DNA of 64,000 nt from positions 558,001 to 622,000 of the forward strand of contig JAOADG010000008.1 in assembly GCA_026417415.1 (NCBI GenBank), given 5' to 3'. Shown here piece after piece: positions 35,841 through 45,466 of the stretch; position 1 is the stretch's first letter; each line of letters starts with the position of its first letter. The translations under genes and the position numbers were made by a program. The stretch is from a bacterium. GTDB lineage: Bacteria > Electryoneota > JAOADG01. Under the pieces are notes generated by a model. That model was not told the DNA's origin. It saw only the letters and a program-made list of their open reading frames with translations, and searched no databases.

Positions 35841-36711
35841 AAGCATGACAGGGTACGGTAGAGGTGAATTTGCTACCGATAAAAAAATTTACATTGCTGA
35901 AATAAAAAGTGTAAACAGTAAGTATCTTGAAATGTCTGTAAGGCTTCCTGTTCATTTACAACAATTTGAAATGGAAATACGTGACCTTGTCAAGAATTCT
36001 ATAAAACGCGGAAAGGTTTCTATTCAAATTTCAGAGACGACACTCTCTGGTTTACCTATTTTATTAGAAATTGATGATGACAATATCAAGTTTGTTGCAG
36101 CTCGTTTGAAAGAAATTGCTCAATGCGCTGGTATAAGCAATACAATTGAATTGAGGGATTTGTTATATTACAGTGAAAAAGTCACGAATAACAATACAGA
36201 GCTGCAGCAACAAGCACTTAGGAATCTAATTAAAGTTTTAGAATGTGCTTTGGAACAATTCCAAAAGATGCGTATTCAAGAAGGAAAGCATATCTATGAA
36301 CAATTTTTAGTTTGTTTAGATAACATTCAAAGTGAAGTTAGTTTTTTAAGTGAAGTATCTAAAGATTTGCCTGATTTTTATAGAAATCAACTTTTAACAA
36401 AATTAAATGAAGCAGGGCTTTCACAAGAATTAATAGATCCCAATCGCTTAGTTTTAGAGGTCTCTTTATTGGTTGAAAAACAAGACATCCAAGAAGAGTT
36501 AACCCGATTACACAGCCATATTCAACAGTTTCGAAGTACTTTAGATGATACTAATCCTGTAGGGAAAAAACTACAATTTTTGTTACAAGAAATGCTTCGT
36601 GAAGTTACTACAATCGCTTCTAAATCTTCCAATTTAGCGATGACGAACAGTACCTTACGTATTAGGGAAATCATTGAGATGTTACGCGAACAAGTACAAA
36701 ATGTCGAATAA
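35833..36711 (+). CDS. YicC-family endoribonuclease/stress protein
   Basis: A 292-residue YicC/YloC protein. The N-terminal signature IKSMTGYGRGE and VNSKYLEMSVRLP are present, as is the C-terminal DUF1732 block (NPVGKKLQFLLQEMLREVTTIASKS). Family members cleave RNA and help degrade certain small RNAs. The start is GTG 35833, overlapping the previous stop. It precedes gmk and rpoZ, which is a strongly conserved gene order and supports the call. Confidence 0.94.
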   Translation: MIKSMTGYGRGEFATDKKIYIAEIKSVNSKYLEMSVRLPVHLQQFEMEIRDLVKNSIKRGKVSIQISETTLSGLPILLEIDDDNIKFVAARLKEIAQCAGISNTIELRDLLYYSEKVTNNNTELQQQALRNLIKVLECALEQFQKMRIQEGKHIYEQFLVCLDNIQSEVSFLSEVSKDLPDFYRNQLLTKLNEAGLSQELIDPNRLVLEVSLLVEKQDIQEELTRLHSHIQQFRSTLDDTNPVGKKLQFLLQEMLREVTTIASKSSNLAMTNSTLRIREIIEMLREQVQNVE

Positions 36712-37276
36712 AGGAACAAAAGCTATTATTTTCTCATCACCATCTGGTGGTGGAAAAAATACAGTGATAAAAAAATTAATGGAAATTTATCCTAATTTTC
36801 GTCATTCTATCTCTGTTACAACACGTGATCCTAGGCATAATACAGAAGGTCGTGATTATCGGTTTGTAACGGATGAAGAGTTTGAAAGAATGATCCGTAA
36901 TCAAGAATTAGCAGAGTGGGCAGAAGTACATGGATCAAAATATGGAACACCTCTTTTGCCATTACGTGAATTACAACAAAATGGTTATGATATTTTATTT
37001 GATTTAGACGTATGTGGAACATTATCCATGAAATCGAAATGGAATAACATTTTAACCATATTTTTGCTTCCACCATCCAAAGAAATATTAATTGAAAGAT
37101 TGTTAAAACGTGGAACTGAGACTTATGAAGAGATTCAACGTAGATTATTACGATATGAATTTGAAGTGGAACAATCAAAATATTACGATATAAATATTAT
37201 AAACCAAAATTTAGATGAAACGATTCGTAATGTAGATGATAATATTCAAAAATGGGACAAATACGTTTTATTTTAA
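36701..37276 (+). CDS. gmk: Guanylate kinase
   Basis: Converts GMP to GDP. It has 191 residues from ATG 36701, which overlaps the yicC stop. The P-loop is PSGGGKNT (14-21), with Asn after the Lys where Ser, Thr or Gly is usual. GMP-binding elements SVTTRDPR, EGRDYRFVTDEEF and EWAEVHGSKYGT are intact, as is FDLDVCGTLSM and the lid ERLLKRGTETYEEIQRRL. A longer in-frame start at 36674 would run further into yicC. Gene order yicC-gmk-rpoZ-coaBC is canonical. Confidence 0.95.
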   Translation: MSNKGTKAIIFSSPSGGGKNTVIKKLMEIYPNFRHSISVTTRDPRHNTEGRDYRFVTDEEFERMIRNQELAEWAEVHGSKYGTPLLPLRELQQNGYDILFDLDVCGTLSMKSKWNNILTIFLLPPSKEILIERLLKRGTETYEEIQRRLLRYEFEVEQSKYYDINIINQNLDETIRNVDDNIQKWDKYVLF

Positions 37277-37292
37277 TAGGAGGAAAAATCGG

Positions 37293-37703
37293 ATGTCAAA
37301 GACTGAACGTTATACGTATGAAATATTAAGTTCACGTGAAGCAATGTTAGAACGTTTTGAATCTTTGTATGAGGCAATTATGGTATTAGCGCAGCGTGCG
37401 AGACAGATCGGAAACGAACAAACAGAATTGATTCGAGAATTGCAAAGACGCTACGCAAGACCTGATGTACCTAAAGACATTCAAAACGAAGAAGATTTTG
37501 ATTTATCAGAAACCCGAGATCCAATCGAGTTGCCTAAATTTCCTAAGCCAACAACGGAAGCTATTCGTGAAGCTTTAGAAGGCAAACTTCAATGGGAATA
37601 TAGTAGTAGTTCACAAATCCAAAAAACTGATGAGCTTTACACCGGTGAAATGCTTTATGGCGATGTAGATGATAGATTTGAAATAGAAAAAGATCAAAAT
37701 TAA
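37293..37703 (+). CDS. rpoZ: RNA polymerase omega subunit (Rpb6-like)
   Basis: A 136-residue protein starting at ATG 37293, with AGGAGG at 37279-37284. The N-terminal half contains the omega/Rpb6 core (SREAMLERFESLYEAIMVLAQRARQIG), and the C-terminal half is acidic and likely disordered. Omega helps assemble beta' and binds ppGpp in some bacteria. The sequence is diverged from E. coli omega, closer to the form seen in Bacteroidota-related groups, but its place between gmk and coaBC is decisive. The stop overlaps the coaBC start. Confidence 0.82.
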   Translation: MSKTERYTYEILSSREAMLERFESLYEAIMVLAQRARQIGNEQTELIRELQRRYARPDVPKDIQNEEDFDLSETRDPIELPKFPKPTTEAIREALEGKLQWEYSSSSQIQKTDELYTGEMLYGDVDDRFEIEKDQN

Positions 37704-38899
37704 TGTTAACTGGAAAAAAAATTTTACTTGGTATTAGCGGGGGCATTGCAGCATACAAATGTTGCGAACTGATACGATTGTTGGTAAAAGAAAATGCTGA
37801 AGTGCGTGTCATGACTACGCCGAATGCATTGCACTTTGTTACGAAAGTTACATTAGAAGCATTATCAAGAAATCCTGTACAGTGTGATGATTTCCCAATA
37901 GGTGTGAAAAATAATATATCACACATTGAACTTGCTAAATGGGCAGACGCTTTGTTGATTGCACCTGCAAGCGCGAATACAATTGCAAAATTACGAATGG
38001 GAATCGCAGATAACGTTGTTACTACTACTACATTGGTATTTAATAGACCATATTTAATTGCTCCCGCAATGAATTCCCAAATGTGGAATAATCCAGCAAC
38101 TCAGGAAAATTTAGAAGTTTTAAAAAATCGTGGTGTTATACTAATTGGTCCAGAATTTGGCGAAATGGCTGCTGCTAATGAAGAAGTAGGTTTTGGAAGA
38201 ATGACCGAACCTAAAGATTTATTAACTGTACTCGCAAGATTTATTGATTTTAAGGATGTGTTTCATCAAAAGAAAGTTTTGGTTGTAGCGGGAGGAACTT
38301 CTGAACCAATAGATGGTGTTCGTGTAATAACCAATCGTTCTACAGGAACTTTAGGAAAGTGTATAGCAGAGAAATTCATTCGGAGAAATGCACAAGTTAC
38401 TTTGTTAGCAAGTGAGAATATAACAGAACTACCGTACGGAATACCATCATTTTCTTTTAATACAGTAGATTCTTTACATAAGCTTCTAACAAAACATCTT
38501 CCTCATCATGATATATGGATTATGTGTGCTGCAGTTTCTGATAGAAAACCAAAAGGCAATTGGTTTGAAAAGAAGCTTAAAAAAGAAGAATTAGGTACCT
38601 TTTTAGAATGGGAACCGACTATTGATTTAATTCAATACCATTCAAAAGAAAATCCTAACTGTGTGATTATTGGGTTCTCATTAGAAGATCATTGGGACGA
38701 ACAAATTGCTAGAGAAAAGTTAATTCAAAAAAATGCTACCGCCATTGTTTGGAATAATCCATTAAGATCGGATACAGGATTTGGAAATTTAAACCTTGAA
38801 GCCAAATTAATAGATGACCATCAGACCATGGATTGGGGAGTATTATCGCGAGAAGAACTCGCTACAAATTTAGTTGAATATTGTTCACGCTATGTCTAA
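37703..38899 (+). CDS. coaBC: Bifunctional phosphopantothenoylcysteine decarboxylase/synthetase
   Basis: Makes 4'-phosphopantetheine for coenzyme A. It has 398 residues. The N-terminal FMN decarboxylase (CoaC) shows GISGGIAAYK, the catalytic H74 (SHIELAKWAD) and PAMNSQMW (121-128). The position aligned with E. coli Cys158 in the substrate clamp is Asn159 (AANEEVGFGRM). The C-terminal synthetase (CoaB) has VVAGGTSEPIDGVRVITNRSTG, MCAAVSD and the KKLKKEE segment. A changed clamp residue also occurs in Bacteroidota-type enzymes as far as I recall. The stop overlaps the uracil-DNA glycosylase start. Confidence 0.95.
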   Translation: MLTGKKILLGISGGIAAYKCCELIRLLVKENAEVRVMTTPNALHFVTKVTLEALSRNPVQCDDFPIGVKNNISHIELAKWADALLIAPASANTIAKLRMGIADNVVTTTTLVFNRPYLIAPAMNSQMWNNPATQENLEVLKNRGVILIGPEFGEMAAANEEVGFGRMTEPKDLLTVLARFIDFKDVFHQKKVLVVAGGTSEPIDGVRVITNRSTGTLGKCIAEKFIRRNAQVTLLASENITELPYGIPSFSFNTVDSLHKLLTKHLPHHDIWIMCAAVSDRKPKGNWFEKKLKKEELGTFLEWEPTIDLIQYHSKENPNCVIIGFSLEDHWDEQIAREKLIQKNATAIVWNNPLRSDTGFGNLNLEAKLIDDHQTMDWGVLSREELATNLVEYCSRYV

Positions 38900-39686
38900 A
38901 CTTATTCAAGACATTCACCGTTTTTTTCATCAAATCCAAGAATGGGAATCAACGCTTTTTCGTTGTCCAATTGTTTCAGATAACAGACAAACCAATCGTA
39001 ATCAGGTGATTTCTAATGAAGTACAAATAATTGACAAACGTGAACTTTCAACTGTATTTGTTAGTCAATGTTCTATGGGATTTGTTCAAGATGATGATTT
39101 GAAAATTCGGTTACAGCAATATAAAACATTAGAGGAACTGTATCAAGGAATATGCGATTGTCAAAATTGTCCATTAGGAAAAACGAGGACCAAATTTGTA
39201 TTTGGTTCTGGTTCTGAAAATGCAAAACTGATTTTCATCGGAGAAGCACCGGGAGAGGATGAAGATTTAACTGGGTTACCATTCGTAGGACGTGCAGGAA
39301 AACTGTTAACCAAAATATTAACGGAAGTAGGCATCCCAAGAGAGCAAGTTTATATTTGTAATGTACTTAAATGTCGGCCACCTAAAAATCGTGATCCATT
39401 ACCTGAAGAAGTAATCCAGTGTGAACCTTTTTTAAAGAGACAAATAGAAATTCTTCAACCCAAATTATTGGTTTCTTTAGGGAGAATTTCAGCACAGTTA
39501 CTATTAAATACAAATGAGAGCTTAGCAAAATTGAAAAAAGTTACTCATTATTATTTTGATACTCCTTTAATGGTAACGTTTCATCCAGCATATGTTCTTC
39601 GGAATATGAATGCTTATTCTGAAGCCGTTGAAGATATGAGAAAAATTAAAGATTTATATAACGCATTAGGTGGTTCTTTCGAGTAA
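38892..39686 (+). CDS. Family 4 uracil-DNA glycosylase (Fe-S type)
   Basis: Excises uracil from DNA. It has 264 residues from ATG 38892. An N-terminal extension of about 75 residues is unconserved. The core has the [4Fe-4S] cysteines (CQNCPLGKTR, then CNVLKCRPPKNR and EEVIQCEPFL). The catalytic block is GEAPGEDEDLTGLPFVGRAGKLL (seen in parts), and the leucine-loop region is VTFHPAYVLRN. All match UDG family 4 (thermophile type, now known in many bacteria). It lies between coaBC and dnaB. Confidence 0.93.
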   Translation: MSKLIQDIHRFFHQIQEWESTLFRCPIVSDNRQTNRNQVISNEVQIIDKRELSTVFVSQCSMGFVQDDDLKIRLQQYKTLEELYQGICDCQNCPLGKTRTKFVFGSGSENAKLIFIGEAPGEDEDLTGLPFVGRAGKLLTKILTEVGIPREQVYICNVLKCRPPKNRDPLPEEVIQCEPFLKRQIEILQPKLLVSLGRISAQLLLNTNESLAKLKKVTHYYFDTPLMVTFHPAYVLRNMNAYSEAVEDMRKIKDLYNALGGSFE

Positions 39687-39699
39687 TTTTGAGATAAAA

Positions 39700-41271
39700 G
39701 TGGCAAAAAAAAATAAACCAATACCTGAAAGTACTCCTTTTGTTGAAGCGAAAGAAAATTCGTTTTTAAGCTCCGCAGAGATAGAGAAATACATATTGGG
39801 TACTATTCTCACGGATGCTTCATCGTTGTCGATTGTAACAGAACAATTGGAGCCAGCGCACTTTTCCTCAAGTGTTCATGCATTTATTTATCAAGCTATT
39901 CTTAGATTAGATAATCAACACCTTCCTATAGATATCGTAATGTTAACGGACTTTCTTGTTAAGAATAATCAGCTTGAAGAAGCAGGCGGCATTAGCTACA
40001 TTAACCAACTCATTGAAACGACAGTTTATCCATCTTTACTTGAAGCGTATTGCACTACAGTAAGGAATAAATGGATTATTCGAGCTTTAGGTCAGTATGC
40101 ACGTGAGATAATAGAACAAGTTTCTATTCCTGGTATTGAAGCTGAAAGTATGCTTGATGAATTTACTTCTAAGATTTTTGATCTATCAAGAAAACGTGGT
40201 GTTGGTGGTTTTCGAAGAATAAGCGAATTTTTAGTTCCTACACTTCAAAAGGTTACTGATTACAATAAGCGACAAGCCACGATTATAGGTGTTCCAACTG
40301 GATTTAAAGATCTCAATCAATATACTGGTGGATTTCAAAAAGGTGAATTAATTATTATTGCTGCCCGTCCGTCAGTTGGTAAAACCAGCTTAGCATTGAA
40401 TATGGCGTTATCTGCTGCAAAAGAATCTGGAAAGCGAGTTGGTTTTATCAGTTTAGAGATGTCTGCTGAACAAATTATTCTTCGGTTGCTAGCAATGACT
40501 TCAAAGTTACCACTACACTTGGTAAGGACAGGGCGGCTAAATGCAGAAGAGTTTGATCGGTTATTTTATGCTTCCGAGATATTGCATCCGCTTCCTATCT
40601 TTATTGATGATAGAAGCGATCAAGGTTTGAATGAAATACGTGCAAAAGTGCGAAGATTAAAGAAAGAAAATGATATTGATATTTTGTTTTTAGATTATCT
40701 TGGACTTATTAGACAACCCGAGAAAGTGGAATCAGTACAAGTTGCAATTGCCAATGCAACACGTGCATTAAAATCTTTAGCAAAAGATTTAGCGATACCT
40801 ATTGTTGTTTTAGCTCAACTTAATCGTGCTGCTGTGGATGATAAATCTGATAAAAGGCCTAAATTACACAACCTTAGAGATTCTGGGGCAATTGAACAAG
40901 ATGCAGATGTGGTGATTTTTCTGTATCGTGAACAATATGAAAAGTATAAGAAAAAAGAAGAATTGACAGAAGAAGAAAAAAAGAAATTAAAAAACGCAGA
41001 AATTATAATCGCGAAACAAAGAAATGGACCTACTGGAACCATCGAAGTTGTATTTATCAATGAATATGCAAGTTTTGAAGAAAAAGAAAAGATTTACGAA
41101 ACGTATGTGCAATCTGAAACTCCGAGACAGGAAGAATATGTATCACGAAAGAAGTTAAAAATAGTACCTAAGAGTTCAAGTAGAACAAAAGATGAACTTC
41201 AAAAAGATATAAATGAATCGCCTCCTGATAGTAAGTATGAAGATACTGAATCACAAGATATTTCATTTTAA
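39700..41271 (+). CDS. dnaB: Replicative DNA helicase DnaB
   Basis: The hexameric fork helicase. The N-terminal primase-interacting domain begins at about residue 25 (SAEIEKYILGTILTD), followed by the RecA-like ATPase with Walker A ARPSVGKTS, FISLEMSAEQI, LFLDYLGLI, LAQLNRAAV and LRDSGAIEQDADVVIFLYRE. The C-terminus carries a charged extension of about 60 residues rich in Lys, Ser and Glu. GTG 39700 is chosen as start (MAKKNKP); an in-frame GTG at 39670 would overlap the glycosylase gene by 17 bases. No intein is visible. Confidence 0.95.
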   Translation: MAKKNKPIPESTPFVEAKENSFLSSAEIEKYILGTILTDASSLSIVTEQLEPAHFSSSVHAFIYQAILRLDNQHLPIDIVMLTDFLVKNNQLEEAGGISYINQLIETTVYPSLLEAYCTTVRNKWIIRALGQYAREIIEQVSIPGIEAESMLDEFTSKIFDLSRKRGVGGFRRISEFLVPTLQKVTDYNKRQATIIGVPTGFKDLNQYTGGFQKGELIIIAARPSVGKTSLALNMALSAAKESGKRVGFISLEMSAEQIILRLLAMTSKLPLHLVRTGRLNAEEFDRLFYASEILHPLPIFIDDRSDQGLNEIRAKVRRLKKENDIDILFLDYLGLIRQPEKVESVQVAIANATRALKSLAKDLAIPIVVLAQLNRAAVDDKSDKRPKLHNLRDSGAIEQDADVVIFLYREQYEKYKKKEELTEEEKKKLKNAEIIIAKQRNGPTGTIEVVFINEYASFEEKEKIYETYVQSETPRQEEYVSRKKLKIVPKSSSRTKDELQKDINESPPDSKYEDTESQDISF

Positions 41272-43511
41272 TGATGTTTAACGAAAACAGATCCAATTTA
41301 AATCAAGCCGTTGGATATACGTCAAATAGTGAATCCATTGTCACAGGAACTTTTTTCCCAACTGAATTGAAATATCTAACGATTAAAGAATGTAACCTTG
41401 CTTTTAATGATTTAGTAAATGAAGTTGCACAATCAGGTTTTGACACAGAAAAATTATATGATGTTTATCAATTTGTTGCGAGGCATCATCAAAAACAGAA
41501 ACGAAAAGATGGCACACCCTATTTATCTCATTTAGTAGCTACAGCAAAAATAGTTAGCCAACTGAAAATAGATCCTATTATGATTCAGGCGGCGTTACTT
41601 CACGATTCAGTTGAAGAACCTGTTTTGACTATCCCCAAAATTGAAGAAATGTTTGGTAAACAAGTAGCAATCATTGTAGATGGAGTTACCAAAATTAATG
41701 AAATCCATTTTGGTACCTTGATTGATGCCCAAGCGCAAAATCTACGTAAGATGATCTTAGCCATGTCACAAGATGTCCGTGTGATTTTGGTTAAACTTGC
41801 AGATCGTTTACATAATATGACTTCTATTGAATATCTATCCCATCAAAGACAGCAAGAGATTGCTCGTGAAACTTTAGATATATATGCTCCAATTGCTCAT
41901 CGTTTAGGAATATGGTGGATGAAATGGCGATTAGAAGACCTATGTTTTAAAGTATTGGATAGAAATGCATACAATACAATTCGTGAAAAAGTTGCATCAA
42001 AAAGAGAACATCGTGAAGAATTATTAAAAGAATGTATTCAATTGATCAAATCAAAATTATTAGAAGACCACATCCAAGCAGAAGTAATTGGGCGTGCAAA
42101 ACACTTCTATTCTATTTATAAAAAGATGACCACACAAGGTCGTAGTTTTGATGATATTTTAGATTTATTAGCAATTCGGATCATCGTAGACACTGTTGAT
42201 CAATGTTATATTGCTTTGGGAATCGTCCATAAACTTTTTACACCCAATCCAGAATACTTTTATGATTATATTGCAAGTCCTAAAACAAATGGCTACAAAA
42301 GTATCCATACAAAAGTGATTGGCCCAGAAGGTCATACGATTGAAGTGCAGATTCGTACAAAAGAGATGGACCGTGAATCAGAGTTTGGATTAGCGTCGCA
42401 TTATTCTTATAAAGAAGGTACAGGTTGGGATCAATTAGATAATGAGTTATCCAAATGGATGCGTTCTATGTTAGATGCGCAATCTGAAATGCAAGATAGT
42501 GAAGAGTTGTTGCAAGTTATCCAATCAGATTTTCAACCCAAAGATATCTTTGTAATTTCACCAAAAGGGAATATTTATCGTTTACCAAAAGGTTCTAATG
42601 CAATTGATTTTGCATTTCAAATCCATAGTGATGTTGGTTTACATGCTATTGCTGCAAAAGTGAATGGGAAAATATTTCCATTGTTAGATCCTTTGCCCTA
42701 TGGCAGTACGGTAGAAATCATTACTTCTGAGAAAGCACATCCATCTATAGAATGGTTGGGAAAAGTAAAAACTTCACGTGCTAAATCACAGATTAAAAAG
42801 TACTTTCAAGAAATTCGTTTTGAAGAAAGCAAAAAATTAGGTCAAGAAATTGTTCAAAGCGAACTTAAAAAACTTGATCTTAACTTACAAGATGATGAAT
42901 TGTTGACTGCTGCGAACAGAATGGGTTATCAGGATTTAAAGACCTTTTATGCAGCGATTGGTTTAGGAGAGATTAAGATAGGTAATCTGATACGTCATCT
43001 TATTCCACAAGAAAGTCAGAACTCGAAATGGATTACAAAATTAATTCGTTGGAAGAAACCTAAAGATATACAAGGAGCAATACGGATTACTGGTGGAGAT
43101 AATTATGTTGTTACCTTATCTGAATGTTGTACACCAGTACCTGGAGATTTGATTAGAGGGTTTATAGTAAAAGGAAAGGGTGTAATCGTACACCGGTCAG
43201 ATTGTGCACAAATTGACAAGTTTAACTCAGAGCAGCGAATAGAAGTTTATTGGGATGTAGATCCTGGAACTTTGTTCCAATGCAAATTAAAAATTACAGC
43301 CATTGATAGAAAAGGAATGCTTGCTGATATTGCTACCAAATTGTCTCATTCAGATATCAATATCAACAGTTTAACGATGAATGTACAAGATAATACTGCC
43401 GTTGGGTTAATTATCATTTCAGTAAACAGTTTATCTCAATTATCAACACTTATTAATCGTCTTTTATCAATCAATGGTGTACTTAGAGTTCAACGTGTAG
43501 ATGAAAAGTAG
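41271..43511 (+). CDS. RelA/SpoT-family (p)ppGpp synthetase/hydrolase
   Basis: A 746-residue long Rel enzyme controlling the stringent response. The hydrolase HD domain is intact: HH at 72-73, ALLHDSVEE (108-116), LADRLHNM and ETLDIYAPIAHRLGI. The synthetase domain has IRIIVDTVDQCY, SPKTNGYKSIHTKV and VQIRTKEMDRESEFGLASHY. The loop that reads RFKD in bifunctional enzymes and EFDD in RelA reads YFYD here (329-332). TGS (FVISPKGNIYRLPKGS), helical, zinc-finger (CCTPVPGD) and ACT domains follow. It is probably bifunctional. The start overlaps the dnaB stop. Confidence 0.95.
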   Translation: MMFNENRSNLNQAVGYTSNSESIVTGTFFPTELKYLTIKECNLAFNDLVNEVAQSGFDTEKLYDVYQFVARHHQKQKRKDGTPYLSHLVATAKIVSQLKIDPIMIQAALLHDSVEEPVLTIPKIEEMFGKQVAIIVDGVTKINEIHFGTLIDAQAQNLRKMILAMSQDVRVILVKLADRLHNMTSIEYLSHQRQQEIARETLDIYAPIAHRLGIWWMKWRLEDLCFKVLDRNAYNTIREKVASKREHREELLKECIQLIKSKLLEDHIQAEVIGRAKHFYSIYKKMTTQGRSFDDILDLLAIRIIVDTVDQCYIALGIVHKLFTPNPEYFYDYIASPKTNGYKSIHTKVIGPEGHTIEVQIRTKEMDRESEFGLASHYSYKEGTGWDQLDNELSKWMRSMLDAQSEMQDSEELLQVIQSDFQPKDIFVISPKGNIYRLPKGSNAIDFAFQIHSDVGLHAIAAKVNGKIFPLLDPLPYGSTVEIITSEKAHPSIEWLGKVKTSRAKSQIKKYFQEIRFEESKKLGQEIVQSELKKLDLNLQDDELLTAANRMGYQDLKTFYAAIGLGEIKIGNLIRHLIPQESQNSKWITKLIRWKKPKDIQGAIRITGGDNYVVTLSECCTPVPGDLIRGFIVKGKGVIVHRSDCAQIDKFNSEQRIEVYWDVDPGTLFQCKLKITAIDRKGMLADIATKLSHSDININSLTMNVQDNTAVGLIIISVNSLSQLSTLINRLLSINGVLRVQRVDEK

Positions 43512-43956
43512 AATTCATAACGAATATTTCGTTATTGCAATAGATCCTGGTACAAAAAGATGGGGTGTTGCAATAGGAGAATTGAATACAAAACAGGTTT
43601 TTCAGATGTATCTTTTTGAACATGGTTACGAAGAAAACTTCAAACAATTAGAACAACTTATTCATCATTACAAAATTAAAGCAATTGTAGTAGGGTATCC
43701 TACTTATTTAGATGGTAAAAAACATTCAATGTCATTTTTCGTTGATGAATTGTGTGCACACTTAAAACGTTTTGATATTCCAGTTCGCAAGGTTGATGAA
43801 AGGTTATCAAGTTTCGTTGTGGAAGAAGAATTAAAGTTATTTAATGTGAAAAATAGAAAAAAAAAGAAACTTATAGATAAATTATCAGCAAAGTTAATTT
43901 TAGAAGATGCTTTCAGAGAAAATATTCTTGATGATTTAATCCAACCTATTGAATGA
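43501..43956 (+). CDS. ruvX: RuvX/YqgF-family RNase H-like nuclease
   Basis: A 151-residue RNase H-fold protein, thought to act in pre-16S rRNA processing and possibly Holliday junction resolution. Catalytic residues are in VIAIDPGTKRWGVAI, VVGYPTYLDG, KVDERLSS and DKLSAKLILEDAF. It overlaps the end of the rel gene by 11 bases and the start of lnt (ATGA). The sequence is diverged but all acidic motifs are present. Confidence 0.9.
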   Translation: MKSRIHNEYFVIAIDPGTKRWGVAIGELNTKQVFQMYLFEHGYEENFKQLEQLIHHYKIKAIVVGYPTYLDGKKHSMSFFVDELCAHLKRFDIPVRKVDERLSSFVVEEELKLFNVKNRKKKKLIDKLSAKLILEDAFRENILDDLIQPIE

Positions 43957-45461
43957 AAAGCTTCATAAAAGAATTTGCATTCATTTTTTTATCAGCAACA
44001 ATGTTTGCATTTTCACATCCCCCTAATCCTTTAGGATGGATGGTTTTTATTGCATTCGTTCCTTTATTTTTCGTATTGGAAAGGACTAAAAAAAGTTGGT
44101 TCTGGTATGGTCTTCTATTTTTTCTGTTTTATTACTTACTTTCAGTAAGATGGATTGCATCCAACACCGGAACAACTAAAGAATTGGCATTTCTATCTTA
44201 TCTTATCACTACGTTATTTCTTACATTGCGAAGTAGTATTCTTTTTTTGTTAGGACAATTCCTTAAAAAATTGATTGACGAACGGTATGCTTTATTCTTT
44301 CTTTTATTACTATGGCCTGTTTGGGAATGGGTATGTTCGTTGGGTGAAACGGGGTTTCCTTGGACAATAGTTGCGTTATCTATTTTACCTTTAGAAATAT
44401 ATAACGGATATCTTTCAGTCACTGGGATTTGGGGCGCTTCAGCATTGGCATTATGGATAAACTATTTTCTTTTACGCTTCTTTCAAAGTTTTCAACCCAA
44501 TTGGTTGTTTGCTGCACTTGCTTTGCTTATTCTACCTGTTCTTATTCCTGTTTTCAACAATCCTTCTGAAACTATTTCAATTCGTGTAGGTGTCGTCCAG
44601 CAAAATATTGATCCTGCTGGTAAATGGGCAGATGATCCAGTCGTTTCTTTAAATCGAGTATATGAATTATCCAAATCAGTCCTGCTTAAAAATCCTGATT
44701 TTTTTGTTTGGCCAGAAACTGCGGTACCTTTTCATTTAATGGCGAGACATCATCATAGAGAGAGAGTTCAAAAATTTATTGACTCTTTGCAAGTTTCAGT
44801 TATTACTGGTGCACAACATTTTATAAGAGTTAATGACGAAATACGGTTATACAATGCAGTATTTTGTATAAGACCATCTAATTTAGGTGGAGTAGATTCA
44901 CAGTTTTATGCAAAGCGAAAATTAGTACCAGGTGGTGAAAGAATGCCATTTCAAGCATTTTTGCCCTTTATGAGTAAGATTAAACTAGGCCAAGCAGAAT
45001 TTTCAGAAGGTCCCACTGAGTTACCATTAAAAGTCCCCACTAAAAAAGGTACGATAGCAGTTGGTACCCCTGTATGTTATGAGTCGATTTTTCCAGATAT
45101 ATCAATTATGTTCGCAAAGCATCAAGTTCAATTACTTGCAAATGTTACAAATGATGGATGGTACGATGGGACAATAGAAAAGACACAACACGCAGAACTG
45201 TTTAAGGCTAGAGCTTTAGAAATCGGTGTACCATTGGTAAGAAGTGCCAATACTGGTATTTCAGGATGGATTAATGCAAAGGGGAAATGGGAAAGTTTAA
45301 TGGTAGAACAAAAACCTTCGGCAGATGTTTATGAAATTCCTGTTCCTAAGCGACCTCATCGTTCAATTGGCTCATATCCTTGGTTACCATTATTTAGTAT
45401 ATTGATAGTACTATCTTTGGTAATATGGATAACAAAGACAAAGAACATCAACAAACAATAA
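43953..45461 (+). CDS. lnt: Apolipoprotein N-acyltransferase
   Basis: Adds the third acyl chain to outer-membrane lipoproteins. It has 502 residues: about six N-terminal membrane helices, a nitrilase-fold periplasmic domain and a final membrane helix. The catalytic triad is Glu in FFVWPETAVPFHL, Lys in KRKLVPGGERMPF and Cys in GTPVCYESIFPD. The next gene, a lipoprotein, is a plausible client. The gene is typical and complete. Confidence 0.95.
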   Translation: MKSFIKEFAFIFLSATMFAFSHPPNPLGWMVFIAFVPLFFVLERTKKSWFWYGLLFFLFYYLLSVRWIASNTGTTKELAFLSYLITTLFLTLRSSILFLLGQFLKKLIDERYALFFLLLLWPVWEWVCSLGETGFPWTIVALSILPLEIYNGYLSVTGIWGASALALWINYFLLRFFQSFQPNWLFAALALLILPVLIPVFNNPSETISIRVGVVQQNIDPAGKWADDPVVSLNRVYELSKSVLLKNPDFFVWPETAVPFHLMARHHHRERVQKFIDSLQVSVITGAQHFIRVNDEIRLYNAVFCIRPSNLGGVDSQFYAKRKLVPGGERMPFQAFLPFMSKIKLGQAEFSEGPTELPLKVPTKKGTIAVGTPVCYESIFPDISIMFAKHQVQLLANVTNDGWYDGTIEKTQHAELFKARALEIGVPLVRSANTGISGWINAKGKWESLMVEQKPSADVYEIPVPKRPHRSIGSYPWLPLFSILIVLSLVIWITKTKNINKQ

Positions 45462-45466
45462 TTAGT

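Noticed and set aside
36831-37178. Open frame of 115 codons antisense to gmk
   Set aside because: gmk is fully conserved over this stretch, and the antisense translation is low-complexity with no recognisable motif.
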